Positions 63,447 through 64,000 of a stretch of 64,000 nucleotides of DNA are shown here, one piece after another; within the stretch, counting starts at the first letter, position 1, and every line of letters begins with the position of its first letter. The DNA lies in NCBI RefSeq assembly GCF_004014775.2, contig NZ_CP042808.1:1116001-1180000 (forward strand), given 5' to 3'. Made by a program: the position numbers and the translations under genes. A model generated the notes under the pieces. That model saw only the letters and a list, made by a program, of their open reading frames with translations, searched no databases and had not been told where the DNA came from. The DNA is from Acetobacter oryzoeni (GTDB lineage Bacteria; Pseudomonadota; Alphaproteobacteria; Acetobacterales; Acetobacteraceae).

Positions 63447-64000
63447 TCAGGCGCGTGCATCCGGGGTGGAAGCACGCAAACCATTCAGCACCGCCAAAGC
63501 CGTGCCATCATCCAGTGGGCGTGCAGCCAGAGCCACACTTTCCCGCAAGGCCTGCGGATCAATGCGTCCGTCCCGCAGGAGCGTTACCCGCCCTGCCACG
63601 TGGAGTGCGCAGGCGGCGTTCAAAACCACTGTATCACGATATGCCCCGGGTGCGCCATGCAACAAAGCTTCCAGAGCTTGTGCGTTATATTGGGCATCTC
63701 CCCCCAATATGGCGCTAACGGGGGCATAGGCAAGGCCAGCCATTTCCGGCGTAATGGAAAACGGGCAGATGGCACCATTTTCTAGCGCCATAACCTGCGT
63801 GGGGCCTGCCAGCGTAATTTCATCAATGCCGCCCTGCCCGTCTGATGGCAGGCCGCATACGGCCCAGACTTTCTGGGAGCCCAGATTTTTGAGCACATTG
63901 ACCATCGGCTCTAGCCATGTGGGTGAGAACACGCCCACCAGTTGCCGCTTAACACCCGCCGGATTTACCAAAGGGCCCATCAAGTTAAACAGCGTGCGCA
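63447..64000 (-). CDS. trpD: Anthranilate phosphoribosyltransferase (partial)
   Basis: The C-terminal part of TrpD, which moves phosphoribose to anthranilate. The gene continues past the right edge; about 184 codons are visible. The reading frame at the edge reads [19 protein letters not shown], the conserved family block, followed by GLDEI-like [14 protein letters not shown] and [11 protein letters not shown]. The stop is at 63447. It forms a trpD-trpC-moaC string. Confidence 0.94.
   Translation of the reverse strand, partial: RTLFNLMGPLVNPAGVKRQLVGVFSPTWLEPMVNVLKNLGSQKVWAVCGLPSDGQGGIDEITLAGPTQVMALENGAICPFSITPEMAGLAYAPVSAILGGDAQYNAQALEALLHGAPGAYRDTVVLNAACALHVAGRVTLLRDGRIDPQALRESVALAARPLDDGTALAVLNGLRASTPDARA

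Noticed and set aside
1..64000. tRNA, rRNA, tmRNA, CRISPR arrays, insertion sequences, prophage or integrase genes
   Set aside because: I looked for conserved tRNA arms, regularly spaced repeats, transposase motifs and terminal inverted repeats and saw none. A tRNAscan or Infernal run would be decisive.

Overview
The window is a 64 kb stretch of chromosome from an alphaproteobacterium, most likely an acetic acid bacterium (Acetobacteraceae, Acetobacter-like). Gene content points there: a membrane malate:quinone oxidoreductase, a PDH E1-beta carrying its own lipoyl domain, a bifunctional CysNC, the DUF2849-CysI-DUF934 sulfite reductase block, and a lipid A/Kdo cluster. The genus is inferred from overall gene style, not from a marker such as 16S rRNA. 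Genes are densely packed, with many ATGA-type overlaps and frequent GTG/TTG starts. I see no rRNA, tRNA, CRISPR array, insertion sequence, integrase or phage gene, so this looks like core chromosome, not an island.

Layout: 1-2.2 kb fabI-aroC; 2.2-4.4 kb osmC and divergent mqo; 4.5-7.4 kb queE-queC-queD (7-deazaguanine synthesis) and bioB on the minus strand; 7.6 kb a small DUF333 lipoprotein; 8.2-14.5 kb assimilatory sulfate reduction (cysH-cysD-cysNC, then DUF2849-cysI-DUF934); 14.5-18.4 kb envelope lipid genes (a DUF374-WaaA fusion, lpxK, an LpxL-type acyltransferase); 18.5-20.3 kb an inositol-phosphatase-family enzyme and an exported SYLF protein; 20.3-25.0 kb the minus-strand fatty acid cluster fabD-fabG-acpP-fabF-mltG; 25.1-29.6 kb accessory minus-strand genes (DUF218, methyltransferase, orphan OpuAC-like protein, a hypothetical protein, an LpxR-like outer-membrane protein).

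The second half runs: 29.9 kb a two-domain cold-shock protein; 30.7-33.8 kb kdsB-pheA-dapA-smpB; 33.9-38.1 kb a cytochrome c, hisN-like phosphatase, serA and comM/yifB; 38.1-43.5 kb metC-sseA, a PerM-type membrane protein with an EEP-family protein, and cardiolipin synthase; 43.5-44.3 kb yraN and a small exported protein; 44.4-50.8 kb grxD-bolA and the purine genes purL-purQ-(Rap1a-like)-purS-purC-purB; 51.0-54.7 kb a TerC-like protein, slt, pgpA, pncC; 54.7-62 kb a His-rich exported protein, a COQ10/RatA protein, lipA and the pyruvate dehydrogenase genes pdhA-pdhB-aceF-lpd; 62-64 kb moaC, trpC and the 3' part of trpD, which runs off the window.

Most genes are housekeeping. The points of most interest are: a Rap1a/Tai-like exported protein with 4-nt overlaps on both sides inside purS-purQ-purL; a DUF374-WaaA fusion; a solitary OpuAC-like protein without signal peptide; a hairpin that buries the fabF ribosome binding site; a terminator/anti-terminator-like leader before the TerC-like gene; a palindrome before cysH; an array of hairpins between purB and purC; and a 155-bp perfect repeat between the lipoyl domains of pdhB and aceF. 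No clearly new multi-gene system (defence, secretion or mobile) was found.
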